From NCBI GenBank assembly GCA_964495615.1, contig CAZBVX010000013.1, positions 1 through 18,966 on the forward strand: a DNA stretch of 18,966 bases, written 5' to 3'. Below, piece after piece: positions 1 through 7,127 of this stretch. The notes beneath the pieces were generated by a model. It saw only the letters and a list, made by a program, of their open reading frames with translations, made no database searches and was not told the origin of the DNA. How positions within the stretch are numbered: the first letter of the stretch is position 1; each line of letters opens with the position of its first letter. Source of the stretch: CAINDR01 sp964495615. GTDB lineage: Bacteria; Patescibacteriota; Patescibacteriia; Patescibacteriales; UBA12465. The position numbers were made by a program, and so were the translations under genes.

Positions 1-292
1 TTGGCTTGTGAGCGGCAATAATTTTTATACCCCCAATTGTTGCGCGCAAAACTTTTTCTTCGTAAATAATATTTGGGTATTTTTTTACTTCTCGGCTATC
101 AAAAAAATCAGCATTCCCGCCAACCATAAAAATTTGGCCGCTGAAATTAGCGGTCAAATATTCGAGAGTTTCTTTGTTGGCTAAATCGCCACAGAAGAGA
201 ATAGTATTTATTTTTTGCTGATCGCAATAACTTAGAAATTGTTTCAAATTTTGCCAGTCGTCATGGCTATCAGAAAAAATTGCAATTTTCAT
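1..292 (-). CDS. Metallophosphoesterase, YfcE/MJ0936-like (partial)
   Basis: Calcineurin-like phosphoesterase cut by the window edge; only the first 97 residues are present. The N-terminus reads MKIAIFSDSHDDW, giving the D-x-H metal-binding motif. It is followed by GDLAN (metal-bridging Asp) near residue 56 and GNAD (Asn ligand/HGN-like position) near residue 80, then AAHKP at the edge. Spacing and order match small single-domain YfcE-type phosphodiesterases, which are usually about 160-180 aa. The start codon overlaps the stop of the upstream translin-like gene by four bases (ATGA), so the two are almost certainly co-translated. The substrate is unknown; members of this family act on cyclic nucleotides or small phosphodiesters. 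The family call is firm, the role is not. Confidence 0.85.
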   Translation of the reverse strand, partial: MKIAIFSDSHDDWQNLKQFLSYCDQQKINTILFCGDLANKETLEYLTANFSGQIFMVGGNADFFDSREVKKYPNIIYEEKVLRATIGGIKIIAAHKP

Positions 293-864
293 TTGCCAAC
301 TCTTAATTTTATTTCGTAAGCCATCTGTTCTAATTTTCTCAGATGTCCGCGTGCTTGGTCATATTTGGTTCTCAGATAGCCAGTCATGTCGAAATCAATC
401 AGTTGATCCATGATATTTTCAGCAAGTTCTTTGATTTCTGCTACGCGATTAAAGTTTCCCGCGGCGGCGTCATTGGTTGCGACACGAACTAATTCACCCA
501 AAAGATCGCAAATACCACCAAGATAGGCATCGGTGCTGAGATTTAATTTTTTTATTTTATCAATCTCTTTTCCGGTGATGGCAAAATATAATAATTTGGC
601 TTCGGTATATTCTTCGATTGCTGCGCGATAAGCACCTTCTTCTCCTATCCTTTTGATGCTAAAAGTTTTTTCCAGGTTGAGTAACTCATTTTCCATTTCT
701 TCCAATTTTTCTTCGGCAGTTTTCAAATCATGGCGATGAAGAGAAAAAATTGCTTTTTTGGAGTGGAATAAAATATTATTGGAAAGAGAAATTATTTGTC
801 GTCTCTCGTTTTCTTTGGCGCGATAATTTTCTTTTAGTTGATTGATAAAATCTTTGTTAATCAT
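289..864 (-). CDS. Translin family protein
   Basis: An all-helical 191-aa protein recognisable as translin/TRAX superfamily, related to archaeal translin. Visible signatures are EEYTEA (84-89) in the helix that carries acidic catalytic positions in TRAX-type nucleases, AYLGGICDLLGELVR (113-127), and GYLRTKYDQARG (162-173) near the C-terminus. Translins form octameric barrels that bind single-stranded RNA or DNA, and TRAX-like members cleave RNA. Here E85, E88, D120, E124 and D169 could be functional acids, but catalysis is inferred only. It lies five bases downstream of the tandem PilB gene and overlaps the metallophosphoesterase by four bases. Translins are uncommon in ordinary bacteria but occur in archaea and CPR genomes. 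No SD precedes its ATG. Confidence 0.8.
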   Translation of the reverse strand: MINKDFINQLKENYRAKENERRQIISLSNNILFHSKKAIFSLHRHDLKTAEEKLEEMENELLNLEKTFSIKRIGEEGAYRAAIEEYTEAKLLYFAITGKEIDKIKKLNLSTDAYLGGICDLLGELVRVATNDAAAGNFNRVAEIKELAENIMDQLIDFDMTGYLRTKYDQARGHLRKLEQMAYEIKLRVGK

Positions 865-870
865 AAAATT

Positions 871-3800
871 TTAGATTACCCTAAACACTTCTTGGAGAGA
901 GGTTTCGCCAGTCAAAGCTTTTAGAACGCCATCCTGAAGCATGGTTACGGTGCCATTGTTGATTGCGAGCTGTTCTATTTCGTAGTCAGTAGTGTTTGGA
1001 TTTTGAATTAATTTTTGAATTTCTGGAGTAATTTCGATGGTTTCATAAAGACCAATTCGTCCCTTGTAACCCAAACCACCGCACTCTGGGCAACCAGATC
1101 CTTCATAGAATACTAATTCAGAAGGAATTTTTACTTCCGGATTTTTTATTTCTGCTAAGGCTTTTTTTGCTTCCACTAACAATTCTTCGCTTGGAGTATG
1201 AATTTTTTTGCAATGTGGACAAACTTTTCTCACCAATCTTTGTCCGATGGAAAATTCAATAGAATTAGCTAAAGCAGAGCGATCAATATCTAATCCAGAA
1301 AAACGAGAAATGGCGCCGGCAGCACTATTGGCATGGATGGTTGATAAAACCAAATGTCCAGTCATTGAGGCCTCGATCGCAATTTCTGCTGTTTCATGGT
1401 CGCGAATTTCACCAATCATCATGATGTTTGGATTTTGACGCAAAAGAGATCTCATCGCAGCGGCAAAGGTGTAGCCACCAGAGGTATCGATCTGAGTTTG
1501 CATAATCCCTGGCAATTGATATTCAATTGGGTCTTCAACGGTGATGATTTTGACGTCTGGTTGATTTAAGGTGTTCAAAGCTGAATAAAGAGTAGTGGTT
1601 TTTCCACTACCGGTTGGACCAGTAGTGATAATGATTCCTTTGGTTTTTTTGAGAGCTTTTTTGAAGGCGGTTAAGGAGTAATTAGTGATACCTAAATTTT
1701 CCATAGAAAGAGAGGCGGCTGAATTACTCAGCAAGCGAACAACGATAGTTTCTCCGTAGCCGCCAGAAATAATTGAAAGACGGCAGTCAGCTTTTTTGTT
1801 GTCTGGTAGATAAACTGTGAAACGTCCATCCATGGTGGCTCTTTTTTCATTAGTAGAAAAGCCAGCCAGAATTTTTACTTCTGACAATAATGGGATATAA
1901 GAAGATTTTGGAATATTGAGTAAATCGGTCATAACACCATCAATACGTAGACGAATTTTTACTTCACTTTCTCCTGGTTCAATATGAATATCGCCAGCAT
2001 TGCCAACGATTGCCATCGCCACCACAAAAGAAAGAATTTTTTGGCTTGGTAATTCGGAAACCGATTCTTTCACTCCTTTAATGTCTTGGCCAAATTTTTC
2101 AGCTTGAGCCATTCCTTCTTTGGTGAGTCTGATACCTCTGCCGATAGTTTGAGAAATAACAATATCGTAAAGTTCATTGATATAATCAAAATTACCGATT
2201 ACGCGATAGACTTCATCAAGAGAAGTTTGTCCGTCCATTGTTTTTAGGATACCATCTTGAAGCATAGTGATCATGCCATTCTCAATTGCTTGTTGGAGAA
2301 TTTTGAAAGAAGGCGCGTTACCCACGGTTAATTCTTTGATTTTTTCATCCATGGTGAATAGTTCATAGATGCCAATTCTTCCTTTGTAGCCAATCTGGCC
2401 GCAATATTCACAGCCAGCGCCAGCTTTAAAAATTTTTGGTAATTCAGCCGGAATATCTATTCCGGATTTTGGTGAAATAACTGCGAGAATTTTTTTAACT
2501 TGTTCTGTTTCATCTTCTTGAAGAACATGTTCTACTTTGCATTTTGGACAAAGTTTTCTTACTAAGCGTTGGCCAATTACGGCATTGATTGAAGGTACCA
2601 AAAAATAAGGCTTAACACCCATATCAATCAAGCGAGGAATTACACCAGAAGCATCGTTAGTATGCAAAGTTGAAATGACCAAGTGTCCAGTTAAGCTGGC
2701 TTGAATGGCGATTTCAGCAGTTTCTTGGTCGCGAATTTCACCAATCATTACGACGTTTGGGTCTTGACGCAATAGGGAACGCAGGCCCTCAGCAAAACCA
2801 TAGTTTCGAGAGGCATCAATTTGGCTTTGGTTGATTCCTTCTAATTGATATTCGATTGGATCTTCAAGGGTAATTATTTTTACTCCTGGTTTGTTTAGGC
2901 GGTTTAAGATAGTGTATAAAGTTGTGGTTTTGCCAGCACCCGTTGGACCAGTGGTTAAGATTAGCCCGTTTGGTTTGGAAATTTCTCTTTCTAGGGCGGA
3001 ACTGACTTGCGGCAATAAACCCAATTCTGAAAAAGCCAATCCGGCCGAAGATGGTTTTAATAAACGCAAAACAACACTTTCGCCGAAAGCGGTAGGCAAA
3101 AAGGAACAGCGGACGTCAATTTTTCCTTTGGCAATTGTGATTGTGAAGCGTCCGTCTTGGGGCTTGTCTTCAACGTTGATTTTTACTTTGGCTAATATTT
3201 TTAGACGAGCAATAATCATTTTCCATTTCTGATGATCAATATTGGCTGCGTCTTGCAAAACACCGTCAATTCTCAAGCGAACAGCCACTCCTCTTTCTTC
3301 GGCTTCAATGTGGACATCACTGGCATCAATTTTTAGGGCAGTCGCAAGAATGAGAGTTATGATATCACTAATGTTTACTTGGTTTATTTTTTCTCCTAAA
3401 TATTTGTAGCTACTAATTTCCAGCTTGTATTTTTCCAGAGATTCTTCGCTGATATCAATTCCTCTCTGAATAGTTTTTAGTTTTGGAATTGATTTATATA
3501 TTTCCAAAGCAGAGCTAAAGCTATTTTCAGAAATCAAATATATTTTTACATCGCAAAAATATAGCTTCCTAAGATTTTCAGCTAGCTCTTGTTGAGCTGG
3601 TCCTGTTTTGACAGCGCCAATTCGAATGTGCTCGCCATCATAAAAGAAACAGACGGTTTTTAGTTTTTGGGCTTCTTTTTCATTAATCAAAACCACTGCT
3701 TCTGGGCTGATTGGGAAACCAAAAAGATTGATGTATGGCAATCCGAGAGAGGTGGCCAATGCTTCAGTCCCTTTTTCAATTTCTTTAATTTTTATTTCTT

Positions 3801-3885
3801 GTTGTTTTTGGGCAAATTTTCCTTGCGGGGTTTCGTCATTATTATCTTGCCCAGAAATCAAGCTTTCAATAGAATCAAAACTCAT
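871..3885 (-). CDS. Tandem PilB/GspE-type ATPase (two fused copies)
   Basis: A 1004-aa protein holding two complete secretion/pilus assembly ATPase modules in one chain. Copy 1 has a GspE/MshE-type N-terminal domain (about 40-130), Walker A GPTGAGKT (313-320), Walker B VVMIGE (378-383), a His box STLHTND (405-411) and zinc-ribbon cysteines C446, C449, C492 and C495. It ends near residue 563 with LDEVYRVIG. After a linker (about 564-615) copy 2 has Walker A GPTGSGKT (756-763), Walker B IMMIGE (821-826), C889, C892, C932 and C935, and ends with LQEVFRVI. Copy 2 has no N-terminal GspE domain and a changed His box (STIHANS). Both copies keep the tail TMLQDG before a threonine- and glycine-rich turn. 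Usual length is about 560-600 aa. It probably powers type IV pilus extension or DNA uptake at the inner membrane face. The membrane-protein gene's stop TAA immediately abuts this ATG. Confidence 0.93.
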   Translation of the reverse strand: MSFDSIESLISGQDNNDETPQGKFAQKQQEIKIKEIEKGTEALATSLGLPYINLFGFPISPEAVVLINEKEAQKLKTVCFFYDGEHIRIGAVKTGPAQQELAENLRKLYFCDVKIYLISENSFSSALEIYKSIPKLKTIQRGIDISEESLEKYKLEISSYKYLGEKINQVNISDIITLILATALKIDASDVHIEAEERGVAVRLRIDGVLQDAANIDHQKWKMIIARLKILAKVKINVEDKPQDGRFTITIAKGKIDVRCSFLPTAFGESVVLRLLKPSSAGLAFSELGLLPQVSSALEREISKPNGLILTTGPTGAGKTTTLYTILNRLNKPGVKIITLEDPIEYQLEGINQSQIDASRNYGFAEGLRSLLRQDPNVVMIGEIRDQETAEIAIQASLTGHLVISTLHTNDASGVIPRLIDMGVKPYFLVPSINAVIGQRLVRKLCPKCKVEHVLQEDETEQVKKILAVISPKSGIDIPAELPKIFKAGAGCEYCGQIGYKGRIGIYELFTMDEKIKELTVGNAPSFKILQQAIENGMITMLQDGILKTMDGQTSLDEVYRVIGNFDYINELYDIVISQTIGRGIRLTKEGMAQAEKFGQDIKGVKESVSELPSQKILSFVVAMAIVGNAGDIHIEPGESEVKIRLRIDGVMTDLLNIPKSSYIPLLSEVKILAGFSTNEKRATMDGRFTVYLPDNKKADCRLSIISGGYGETIVVRLLSNSAASLSMENLGITNYSLTAFKKALKKTKGIIITTGPTGSGKTTTLYSALNTLNQPDVKIITVEDPIEYQLPGIMQTQIDTSGGYTFAAAMRSLLRQNPNIMMIGEIRDHETAEIAIEASMTGHLVLSTIHANSAAGAISRFSGLDIDRSALANSIEFSIGQRLVRKVCPHCKKIHTPSEELLVEAKKALAEIKNPEVKIPSELVFYEGSGCPECGGLGYKGRIGLYETIEITPEIQKLIQNPNTTDYEIEQLAINNGTVTMLQDGVLKALTGETSLQEVFRVI

Positions 3886-4860
3886 TTATTTTTTATTTTT
3901 CTTTTTTAAGATTCTTTCAATTTTGCTGGTACCTAATCCTTTGTTTAATTTCAAGAAGAGGTCAGTCCAGGCACTAATTTGGAAGGCAGTTAGGAATGAT
4001 CCAGAAATAATCATGAAAACAATCATCACCAAAACAACAATCCAGGCGATGGTGATTTTTCCGAGAGCCAAGCAGACAAAGAACAAGGGCATCGGGAAGA
4101 TTAGAATAATTAACAGGATTGCAAAAGAGGCAAGAATGTTAATGGAGAACAAGGCAATAGCCATTTCCAAACTGATAATCCAGTTTTTATTGAACAAATT
4201 CCAGGCTTTTTTGATGGAGTCAATGAATTTATATTTTTTAATAACGGAAAATCCAATAGCATATTTGGCAATCATTGAAAAAGAGATTGCTACTGGAATA
4301 AAAACAATAAAAAGAATGATGTAGATGATGGAGAAGGCGATGGTGTTGGTGATCATTAATAGAATTGGCAGGCTGACTAACAGAAAAGCCAAGTCAATCG
4401 CAATTTTTAGGAAAGTATTAAACCCGAATACTGGCCAGAAAGAACGAGAACCTTTTTGCATATCAGCTCGAAAATCATCCTTTTCTTCTTTTTTTCTTTC
4501 TTCAATTTTTTGTATTTTGGCAACGATTGCTCCCTGGGAAGAAATAGCTAACCAAACTAAAAAGCCCAGCATGAACAACAAGAGAATTATGGCAATCACC
4601 GACATCAAGGCGGAAACCGGATTGGCTTTCATTAAGCCGAACATGTTGGATAGAGCTTCCAGACTAAAAATACCGGTCGAAGAAAGCATTTGCAGAGTGT
4701 CGGAAAAGTGGCCATATAAGCCGTCTTTGATAGTTTTGTTCAAGATTTGATATTCCCCTCCTGGATTGATTAAGGTCGCAAACAGACCAAAAAACCATAA
4801 ATATTTGTGGCGCCAAGAAGTTTTCAAGGCTTTTTTAATAATTGAACGATAGGAAAACAT
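3886..4860 (-). CDS. Polytopic membrane protein of unknown function
   Basis: A 324-aa integral membrane protein that I do not recognise as a named family. The N-terminus (FSYRSIIKKALKTSWRHKYL) is basic and precedes a short hydrophobic segment (21-31). Clear membrane segments follow at about 83-106, 148-170, 173-195, 227-252 and 268-292. A charged cytoplasmic-looking loop rich in K and E spans 115-135, and the C-terminus is strongly basic (KIERILKKKNKK). Such proteins resemble generic six-helix bacterial membrane proteins found as conserved hypotheticals in CPR genomes. It is the first gene of the operon and directly abuts the tandem PilB start, so a role in the pilus or secretion machine is possible but unproven. 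No SD is visible before its ATG. Confidence 0.8.
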   Translation of the reverse strand: MFSYRSIIKKALKTSWRHKYLWFFGLFATLINPGGEYQILNKTIKDGLYGHFSDTLQMLSSTGIFSLEALSNMFGLMKANPVSALMSVIAIILLLFMLGFLVWLAISSQGAIVAKIQKIEERKKEEKDDFRADMQKGSRSFWPVFGFNTFLKIAIDLAFLLVSLPILLMITNTIAFSIIYIILFIVFIPVAISFSMIAKYAIGFSVIKKYKFIDSIKKAWNLFNKNWIISLEMAIALFSINILASFAILLIILIFPMPLFFVCLALGKITIAWIVVLVMIVFMIISGSFLTAFQISAWTDLFLKLNKGLGTSKIERILKKKNKK

Positions 4861-4896
4861 AAATTTGTGGCAGCTAAAAAAATTAGCTTGATTAAA

Positions 4897-4925
4897 TTGA
4901 AAAAAAGGCTTAAGTTTGTTAATAT
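4897..4925 (+). promoter_or_regulatory. Probable glyQS promoter
   Basis: TTGAAA (4897-4902), a 17-base spacer and TAATAT (4920-4925). Transcription would start near 4932, leaving about 45 bases of leader without a visible SD and too short for a T-box. Confidence 0.4.
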
Positions 4926-4953
4926 TATAACATATTTAATCAACAAGCACCAA
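4924..4953 (-). promoter_or_regulatory. Promoter of the membrane protein-pilB-translin operon
   Basis: On the minus strand, TTGGTG (4953-4948), an 18-base spacer and TATAAT (4929-4924) preceded by TG-N, an extended -10. A start near 4917 would give a leader of about 57 bases. It overlaps the plus-strand glyQS promoter region, so the two operons share a short divergent control region. A small hairpin (AGCTAA/TTAGCT, 4872-4888) lies in the leader. Confidence 0.55.
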
Positions 4954-4976
4954 GGCTTTATTATTAGTTAATATAT

Positions 4977-6365
4977 ATGAAAAAGGAAAAGAATGATTTG
5001 ATGGATAAAATTATTTCACTCGCCAAGCGTCGCGGTTTTGTTTTTCCCTCCTCGGAAATTTATGGCGGCTTTGCGGCGGTTTATGATTTTGGTCCATATG
5101 GGGTTGAGCTGGCTAATAATATCAAAAAAGAATGGTGGAAAAGAATGACTCAGTTGCGTGATGATGTTGTTGGTTTGGATTCAGCAATTTTTATGAGCCC
5201 GAAAATTTGGGAGGCTAGTGGTCATGTTAAAGGATTTTCTGATCCGCTCACCGAATGCCGCAAATGCCACACCCGCCTTCGTCTCGATTCTTTATTGGAA
5301 GATATGGGGGTTTTTGCTGATGAAAAAATGAGCGATGAGGAAATTAATAAAATTTTTGATACCAATCGTGACAAAATAAAATGTCCCACTTGCGGCGCAC
5401 AAGATTTCACGCCAGGGAAAAGTTTTAATTTATTGGTTCAATCGAATCTAGGCAATTTTACGGGTGATTGGGATAAAGATCCCGTTTATTTGCGCGGCGA
5501 AACTTGTCAAGGAATTTATGTTAATTACAAAAACGTTCTTGATTCTGCCCGTGTCCGCGTTCCTTTTGGTATTGCTCAAATCGGCAAGGCTTTTCGTAAT
5601 GAGATTACTGCCCGCCAATTTATTTTCCGCACTCGCGAATTTGAACAGATGGAAATGCAATATTTTATTAATCCTAATCGAGCACAAGAGCACTATGATT
5701 ATTGGAAAGAGGAGCGTTGGCAATTCTACCTCTCTTTAGGTTTCAAGCCGGAAAATTTAAAATGGCATCAACATGAAAATTTGGTCTTTTATGCCAAGGA
5801 AGCCTATGATATTGAATACAACTTTCCTTTTGGTTTTAAAGAGCTGGAAGGTATTCATTCAAGAGGCAGTTATGATCTTACTCAACACGGTCAGGCTTCC
5901 GGACAAAATTTTGAGTATCTCGACACAGCTAGCGGAGAAAAGTTTATTCCGAATATTATTGAAACTTCTGCTGGCGTTGGACGTACTTTTTTGGCTGCTC
6001 TTTGTGAAGCTTATCGTGAAGAAAAAATTAATGGCGAAGAAAGAGTGGTTTTGTCCTTGCCGCCAAAATTAGCACCAATAAAAATAGCTATTTTCCCTTT
6101 ATTAAAAAACAAGCCGGAACTGGTTGTTAGGGCAGAAGAAATTTATCATCATCTCAGAAAAAAATTCCGTTGCGAGTTCGATGACAACGGCAATATTGGT
6201 AAAAGATATCGCCGCCAAGATGAAATCGGCACTCCTTATTGTGTAACTTTTGATTTTGATTCATTGGAAGATGGAATGGTGACAGTTAGAGAAAGGGATC
6301 AAGCGACACAAGAGAGAGTGGCAATTGTTGGACTGGAAAAATACTTTATCGAAAAAATATCATAG
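4977..6365 (+). CDS. glyQS: Glycyl-tRNA synthetase, alpha2 type
   Basis: A class II synthetase of 462 aa that charges tRNA-Gly. It is the homodimeric alpha2 type shared with archaea, eukaryotes and many bacteria, not the alpha2beta2 type of E. coli. The N-terminus FPSSEIYGGFAAVYDFGPYG (23-42) is diagnostic. A zinc-ribbon insertion has C94, C97, C136 and C139. Motif 2 lies in FRNE (206-209) through FRTREFEQMEMQYF (217-230). Motif 3 is represented by GVGRTFLAAL (334-343). The anticodon-binding domain starts near 366 (PIKIAIFPLL) and includes GKRYRRQDEIGTPYCVTFD (408-426). Length is normal. The ATG follows an A/T-only leader with no SD. A strong intrinsic terminator follows the stop, so it appears monocistronic. 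Confidence 0.97.
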   Translation: MKKEKNDLMDKIISLAKRRGFVFPSSEIYGGFAAVYDFGPYGVELANNIKKEWWKRMTQLRDDVVGLDSAIFMSPKIWEASGHVKGFSDPLTECRKCHTRLRLDSLLEDMGVFADEKMSDEEINKIFDTNRDKIKCPTCGAQDFTPGKSFNLLVQSNLGNFTGDWDKDPVYLRGETCQGIYVNYKNVLDSARVRVPFGIAQIGKAFRNEITARQFIFRTREFEQMEMQYFINPNRAQEHYDYWKEERWQFYLSLGFKPENLKWHQHENLVFYAKEAYDIEYNFPFGFKELEGIHSRGSYDLTQHGQASGQNFEYLDTASGEKFIPNIIETSAGVGRTFLAALCEAYREEKINGEERVVLSLPPKLAPIKIAIFPLLKNKPELVVRAEEIYHHLRKKFRCEFDDNGNIGKRYRRQDEIGTPYCVTFDFDSLEDGMVTVRERDQATQERVAIVGLEKYFIEKIS

Positions 6366-6385
6366 AAAATAAAAAACAAATTTAG

Positions 6386-6416
6386 AAAAAACGGCTAAAG
6401 CCGTTTTTTCTTTTTG
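6386..6416 (+). terminator. Intrinsic terminator after glyQS
   Basis: Perfect 10-bp stem AAAAAACGGC/GCCGTTTTTT with a TAAA loop, followed by more T residues. It sits 20 bases after the glyQS stop. The A-rich left arm also makes it usable from the other strand. Confidence 0.9.
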
Positions 6417-6661
6417 TGGAAAAAAATTGAAAAAAAAATCCGAAAATTTTCAATTCTATTTTTTTAACGAAAAAAAAATTTCTAAAAATATTTTTTTGGT
6501 AAAAAAATGGTTTTTATTTTTTTAAAAAATTTTTTAAAATTTTTTTTAGATTAAATTTAGCCAACAAAACAAAGGTGATAATTTGATATTAAAAAATATT
6601 TTTTTAAAATTTTTTTCTTTTTATTTTTAGTGTACTTGATGGAAAAAATTTGCAAAAAACA
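6417..6661 (+). other. Extremely A/T-rich non-coding spacer with A-tracts
   Basis: About 245 bases built almost entirely of runs of A and T, including a self-complementary AAAAAATTTTTT core near 6530 and many runs of seven to nine. An imperfect inverted repeat ATTGAAAA (6426-6433)/TTTTCAAT (6447-6454) is present. I see no gene, no DnaA box cluster and no RNA structure with paired GC. The A-tracts predict intrinsically curved or stiff DNA, and the stretch ends at the promoter of the lysine-repeat gene. It may be an upstream activating or nucleoid-protein binding region. Confidence 0.6.
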
Positions 6662-6690
6662 TTGAATCTGTTTTTTGCTGATGCTATAAT
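6662..6690 (+). promoter_or_regulatory. Strong promoter of the lysine-repeat gene
   Basis: TTGAAT (6662-6667), a 17-base spacer and a perfect TATAAT (6685-6690) with an extended TGC before it. Start expected near 6697, leaving about 66 bases of leader ending in a full-length SD. The A/T-rich block directly upstream could serve as an UP element. Confidence 0.75.
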
Positions 6691-6745
6691 ATTAGTAAGA
6701 GAGAAAAAAATCTGAACAATTTTTTTCGAAAATTATTTTTTTATG

Positions 6746-6756
6746 AAAGGAGGTGA
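6746..6756 (+). promoter_or_regulatory. Full-length Shine-Dalgarno sequence
   Basis: AAAGGAGGTGA is complementary to the standard anti-SD end of 16S rRNA over its entire length, with six bases to the first ATG (6763). It is the only strong SD in this window and fixes the start of the lysine-repeat protein. A second ATG follows at once (6766). Confidence 0.9.
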
Positions 6757-6762
6757 AAAATT

Positions 6763-7011
6763 ATGATGGCTAAAAAGAAAGCAACCCCTAAAAAGGTTGT
6801 CAAAAAAGCAGTGAAAAAAGTAGCACCTAAGAAGGTTGTGAAAAAAGCTGTAAAAAAAGTTGTGAAAAAAGCAGTGAAAAAAGTAGCACCTAAGAAGGTT
6901 GTGAAAAAAGCTGTAAAAAAAGCTGTAAAAAAAGTAGCACCTAAGAAGGTTGTGAAAAAAGCTACCGTGAAAAAAGTTGTAAAAAAGGTGGTCGCTAAAA
7001 AGAAAAAATAG
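6763..7011 (+). CDS. Lysine-rich histone H1-like repeat protein
   Basis: An 82-aa protein made only of M, K, A, V, P and T. It has 39 lysines and no acidic, aromatic or cysteine residues. The body is a run of V-V-K-K and A-V-K-K tetrads punctuated by V-A-P-K-K at three places, with an AKKKK end. This is the composition of histone H1-tail-like bacterial proteins (chlamydial Hc-like, AlgP-like), which bind DNA non-specifically and compact the nucleoid; binding of RNA or ribosomes is also possible. It has an almost ideal promoter, the only full SD in the window and its own terminator, all pointing to very high expression. The coding DNA contains long exact direct repeats in frame, so length should vary among relatives. 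It is a real gene rather than a low-complexity artefact because of these flanking signals. Confidence 0.88.
   Translation: MMAKKKATPKKVVKKAVKKVAPKKVVKKAVKKVVKKAVKKVAPKKVVKKAVKKAVKKVAPKKVVKKATVKKVVKKVVAKKKK
6802..6963 (+). repeat. In-frame minisatellite inside the lysine-repeat gene
   Basis: Positions 6802-6859 and 6865-6922 are identical over 58 bases at a 63-base offset (21 codons). Positions 6877-6912 and 6928-6963 are identical over 36 bases at a 51-base offset (17 codons). Identity at synonymous sites implies recent duplication by slippage or unequal exchange, and every offset keeps the reading frame. Confidence 0.9.
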
Positions 7012-7052
7012 TCTTTATTTTAAAACTTTATTGTTTTGAAAAAATAAAAAAT

Positions 7053-7076
7053 CGTCCGGGAAACCGGACGGTTTTT
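7053..7076 (+). terminator. Intrinsic terminator after the lysine-repeat gene
   Basis: GC-rich 7-bp stem CGTCCGG/CCGGACG with a GAAA tetraloop, followed by GTTTTTGTTT. It lies 41 bases beyond the stop codon and makes the lysine-repeat gene monocistronic. Confidence 0.93.
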
Positions 7077-7127
7077 GTTTAGTAATTGCTTAAGCTATAT
7101 TTATTTGGCTTGTGGGAAAATTATTAA

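Noticed and set aside
3728..4750. Long open frames on the plus strand opposite the PilB and membrane-protein genes
   Set aside because: Composition and position show they are antisense shadows. No promoter or SD, and no recognisable protein family.
4872..4888. AGCTAA/TTAGCT inverted repeat as an attenuator or T-box before the operons
   Set aside because: Too small and A/T-rich, no T-run after it, and no T-box or Stem I sequence in either leader.
6417..6661. A/T-rich block as a replication origin or unwinding element
   Set aside because: No DnaA boxes, no origin genes on either side, and it fits better as the upstream region of the lysine-repeat promoter.
6802..6963. Repeats considered as a CRISPR array or tandem RNA element
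   Set aside because: The repeats are coding, in frame, adjacent or overlapping, with no unique spacers and no cas genes.
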